DNA of 6,975 bases from Syntrophobacteria bacterium (lineage in GTDB: Bacteria; Desulfobacterota; Syntrophobacteria; JARFUL01): the NCBI GenBank assembly GCA_029289015.1, contig JARFUL010000058.1:1-6975 (forward strand), read 5' to 3'. The notes beneath the pieces are model-generated. The model made no database searches and was not told the DNA's origin. It worked only from the letters and a program-made list of their open reading frames with translations. Below, one piece after another: positions 5,732-6,975 of the stretch (position 1 is the first letter of the stretch; the number at the start of each line of letters is the position of its first letter). The position numbers were made by a program, and so were the translations under genes.

Positions 5732-6538
5732 ATGTGCGAGTTCTGCACCCAGCACGGAGAGGGAGAAAAGTGGTACCTCGTCATGGAGAACTACTCCAGG
5801 GAGCTGCTCTCCCAGGAGGGCCGCGTCGAGTTCATGGAGGACTTCCTCGTCAACTTCGAGAAGGATAAGGGCACCTCTCTGGCCCGCCTCGACTCCCTGC
5901 GCAGCAGGCCGAAGCTCTACCGGTTTTTCCGCAGGAAGGCCGAGGCGAGGGCCAGGGCCGAGCACTGGGGCCAGGTGGTCCCCATTGAGGAGATCATCGA
6001 GATAGTGGACATGCTCGACTCCGTGGTGCGCATGCCGTGCGTGTGCCGCTCCCTGACCACCGGCCGCAAGGCCAGGTACTGCTTCGGCATAGGGATAGAC
6101 CCCCACTCCATCCTGGGCAAATACCCGGACTACTCCCACTCCCTGGAGGTTCTGGAAAGGGAGGAGGCCAAGGAGCTCCTCACCTCCTTTGACAAAAAGG
6201 GTCTGGTGCACTCGGTGTGGACCTTCAAGACCCCCTACATAGGGGGCATCTGCAACTGCGATATGGACTGCCTGGCCTACCGCGCGCAGGTGAAGTCGGG
6301 CATTCTCAATACCATGTTTCGCGCGGAGTACGTGGGAATGGTGGACTGGGAGCTGTGCAACGGGTGCAGAAGGTGTCTCTCCTCCTGCCAGTTCGGGGCT
6401 GTGAGGTACTCACACACCATGAAGCGGGCCGCCATAGATACCAGGCGGTGCTACGGGTGCGGGGTCTGCCGCGCGGTGTGCGAGCCCGGCGCGATCACCC
6501 TCAGCCCCAGGCGCGGCTTTGCGGGCCTTTCGTGGTAG
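5732..6538 (+). CDS. Multi-cysteine iron-sulfur protein with C-terminal dicluster 4Fe-4S ferredoxin domain
   Basis: A 268-aa protein, no signal peptide or membrane helix, so cytoplasmic. The C-terminal 60 residues are a clear two-cluster ferredoxin: C209-x2-C212-x2-C215-x3-C219 (CNGCRRCLSSC) and C240-x2-C243-x2-C246-x3-C250 followed by EP (CYGCGVCRAVCEP), suited to two [4Fe-4S] clusters. The first 200 residues are a separate module with its own ordered cysteines: C2-x2-C5 (MCEFCTQHGEGEKWYL), C103-x-C105 (RMPCVCR), C117 (ARYCFGIG) and C174-x-C176-x3-C180 (GICNCDMDC). These could hold one or two further metal centres. I recall similar 'MCEFC-x-x-HGEG-x-KWYL' proteins annotated only as 4Fe-4S binding proteins in anaerobes; no reaction can be assigned. 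A small dicluster ferredoxin gene follows after 14 nt and is probably its electron partner or a subunit. Confidence 0.9.
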   Translation: MCEFCTQHGEGEKWYLVMENYSRELLSQEGRVEFMEDFLVNFEKDKGTSLARLDSLRSRPKLYRFFRRKAEARARAEHWGQVVPIEEIIEIVDMLDSVVRMPCVCRSLTTGRKARYCFGIGIDPHSILGKYPDYSHSLEVLEREEAKELLTSFDKKGLVHSVWTFKTPYIGGICNCDMDCLAYRAQVKSGILNTMFRAEYVGMVDWELCNGCRRCLSSCQFGAVRYSHTMKRAAIDTRRCYGCGVCRAVCEPGAITLSPRRGFAGLSW

Positions 6539-6540
6539 GC

Positions 6541-6546
6541 GGGGGT
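6541..6546 (+). promoter_or_regulatory. GGGGGT ribosome-binding site supporting the GTG start
   Basis: The G-rich run ends 6 nt before GTG 6553. It favours that codon over an alternative in-frame GTG at 6532, which would overlap the upstream stop and add seven glycine/valine-rich residues. Confidence 0.45.
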
Positions 6547-6552
6547 GCGCGG

Positions 6553-6774
6553 GTGAAGATACGGGTAGACGCGGTTGCCTGCCGCGACCCGCTGAGCTGC
6601 CGGCTCTGCCTGGACCGCTGCCCCGAGAAGGTGTTCGGCACCTATCCCAGGAAGAAGAGGGGGCCCGACAGAGAGGCCCGCGACTGGGTCGTCTTTCCCA
6701 TGCTCGCGTCGGAGTGCACGGGGTGCAGGGAATGCCTCGACTTCTGCCCCAGGGGGGCCATTTCGCTGGGATGA
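6553..6774 (+). CDS. Small dicluster 4Fe-4S ferredoxin-like protein, GTG start
   Basis: This 73-aa protein begins at GTG 6553 with no ATG available before the first cysteine motif. The N-terminal cluster is C10-x5-C16-x2-C19-x3-C23-P (ACRDPLSCRLCLDRCPE). The C-terminal cluster is the standard C55-x2-C58-x2-C61-x3-C65-P (CTGCRECLDFCPRGAI). Between them lies a 31-residue basic and charged linker (TYPRKKRGPDREARDW). The C-terminal half looks like a normal bacterial ferredoxin motif; the first has an enlarged spacing between its first two cysteines, and the distance between the clusters is longer than in compact clostridial ferredoxins. In the same frame the sequence stays open far upstream, but that stretch lies in the shadow of the preceding gene and has no protein-like character. 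It follows the iron-sulfur gene by 14 nt and should be co-translated with it. Likely role: electron carrier or subunit for that partner. Confidence 0.88.
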   Translation: MKIRVDAVACRDPLSCRLCLDRCPEKVFGTYPRKKRGPDREARDWVVFPMLASECTGCRECLDFCPRGAISLG

Positions 6775-6811
6775 GAATTCTCCAAGCCATAGAAACGTCA
6801 ACCGTACTTCT

Positions 6812-6830
6812 AAAAGGACCAACCCTTTTT
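6812..6830. terminator. Possible bidirectional intrinsic terminator between convergent genes
   Basis: AAAAGG at 6812-6817 pairs with CCTTTT at 6824-6829 across a 6-nt loop. The T run serves the plus strand and the A run becomes a U run on the minus strand. It sits between the ferredoxin stop at 6774 and the minus-strand stop at 6860, where a shared terminator would be expected. The stem is short and mostly A-T, so strength is doubtful. Confidence 0.4.
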
Positions 6831-6842
6831 ACGCCTCACCCG

Positions 6843-6854
6843 CTGTCATGACAG
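6843..6854. repeat. Perfect 12-bp palindrome CTGTCATGACAG
   Basis: The two 6-nt halves are exact inverted copies with no spacer. It lies just beyond the stop of the minus-strand gene. It could be a dimeric regulator site or part of a 3' hairpin; with no spacer the RNA hairpin would have to open a loop by losing inner pairs. Function unknown. Confidence 0.4.
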
Positions 6855-6859
6855 GCGAT

Positions 6860-6975
6860 TTATTGAAAGGGATCATGGACCGATTCCTCCGATCTCACAC
6901 CCTTGCTGAGCTCCCCGAGAAAAAAGAACCCCAGCGCCACAGCGGCAAAGATGGCTGAAATAGTTAACACTATAA
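6860..6975 (-). CDS. 3' end of a convergent membrane-protein gene (partial)
   Basis: Reading the minus strand in from the window edge, the frame is open for 37 residues to a TAA at 6862-6860. The visible peptide begins with a strong hydrophobic helix (VLTISAIFAAVALGFFFLG) and ends in a short polar tail (ELSKGVRSEESVHDPFQ). This is the usual look of the C-terminus of an inner-membrane protein whose last helix leaves the tail in the cytoplasm. The start lies outside the window, and no family can be named from this much. Base use is less GC-rich at third positions than in the other genes, so the call is moderate. A 36-codon plus-strand frame from the ATG at 6848 covers the same bases, but it is hydrophilic and lacks a ribosome-binding site, so I prefer the minus strand. 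Confidence 0.5.
   Translation of the reverse strand, partial: IVLTISAIFAAVALGFFFLGELSKGVRSEESVHDPFQ

Noticed and set aside
5415..5784. Minus-strand frames across the chimera's C-terminal half
   Set aside because: Arg/Pro/Gly-rich translations typical of antisense GC-rich DNA, with no motif; the plus strand holds recognisable FGE pieces.
6217..6552. Upstream extension of the small ferredoxin frame from an ATG at 6217
   Set aside because: This stretch lies out of frame inside the clear 268-aa iron-sulfur gene and its translation has no protein-like character; only the part after GTG 6553 carries ferredoxin motifs.
6848..6958. 36-codon plus-strand frame beginning ATGACAGGC
   Set aside because: No ribosome-binding site, hydrophilic low-information peptide, and the opposite strand gives a convincing membrane helix over the same bases.

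Overview
The window is GC-rich (by eye well over 60%), densely packed and almost entirely plus-strand. It comes from a Gram-negative bacterium: it encodes a Lol/MacB-type ABC transporter, a secreted beta-barrel outer-membrane protein and a secreted cyclophilin. Cysteine-rich ferredoxin-type proteins and a Hanks kinase/FGE-sulfatase relic suggest an anaerobic lineage of the deltaproteobacterial (Desulfobacterota-like) kind. That placement is inferred from gene content and a codon style rich in AGG and ATA; no marker gene proves it.

Region 1 (1-4261) is one envelope operon. It holds the 3' part of an FtsX-family permease, a second full-length FtsX-family permease, a LolD/MacB-type ATPase, and a signal-peptide-bearing outer-membrane barrel protein. 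The first gaps are 21 and 9 nt, and the barrel gene overlaps the ATPase gene. The two permeases and the ATPase probably form one mechanotransmission-type ABC complex in the inner membrane that moves a lipid, lipoprotein or other hydrophobic cargo. The barrel protein is the likely outer-membrane partner.

Region 2 (4262-4995) is an AT-richer intergenic stretch with a credible sigma70-type promoter and a perfect Shine-Dalgarno, followed by a PpiB-like cyclophilin carrying an N-terminal signal peptide.

Region 3 (4996-5693) holds the oddest gene. It is a 215-codon open frame joining the N-lobe of a Ser/Thr kinase to C-terminal pieces of an FGE-sulfatase (SUMF1-like) domain. The kinase catalytic loop, the DFG segment and the front of the FGE domain are all missing. 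It looks like a collapsed relic of a much longer kinase-FGE protein and may start with a leaderless mRNA.

Region 4 (5694-6774) is a two-gene iron-sulfur unit. The first protein (268 aa) has a cysteine-rich N-terminal module of unknown function followed by two ferredoxin 4Fe-4S motifs. The second is a 73-aa GTG-initiated dicluster ferredoxin-like protein. They probably act together in electron transfer.

Region 5 (6775-6975) is AT-richer. It has a short symmetric hairpin flanked by A and T runs, a 12-bp palindrome, and the apparent 3' end of a convergent minus-strand gene ending in a membrane helix and a short polar tail. I see no rRNA, tRNA, CRISPR array, insertion sequence or integrase. No previously undescribed system is demonstrated here. 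The best leads are the kinase-FGE chimera and the cysteine module of the iron-sulfur pair.
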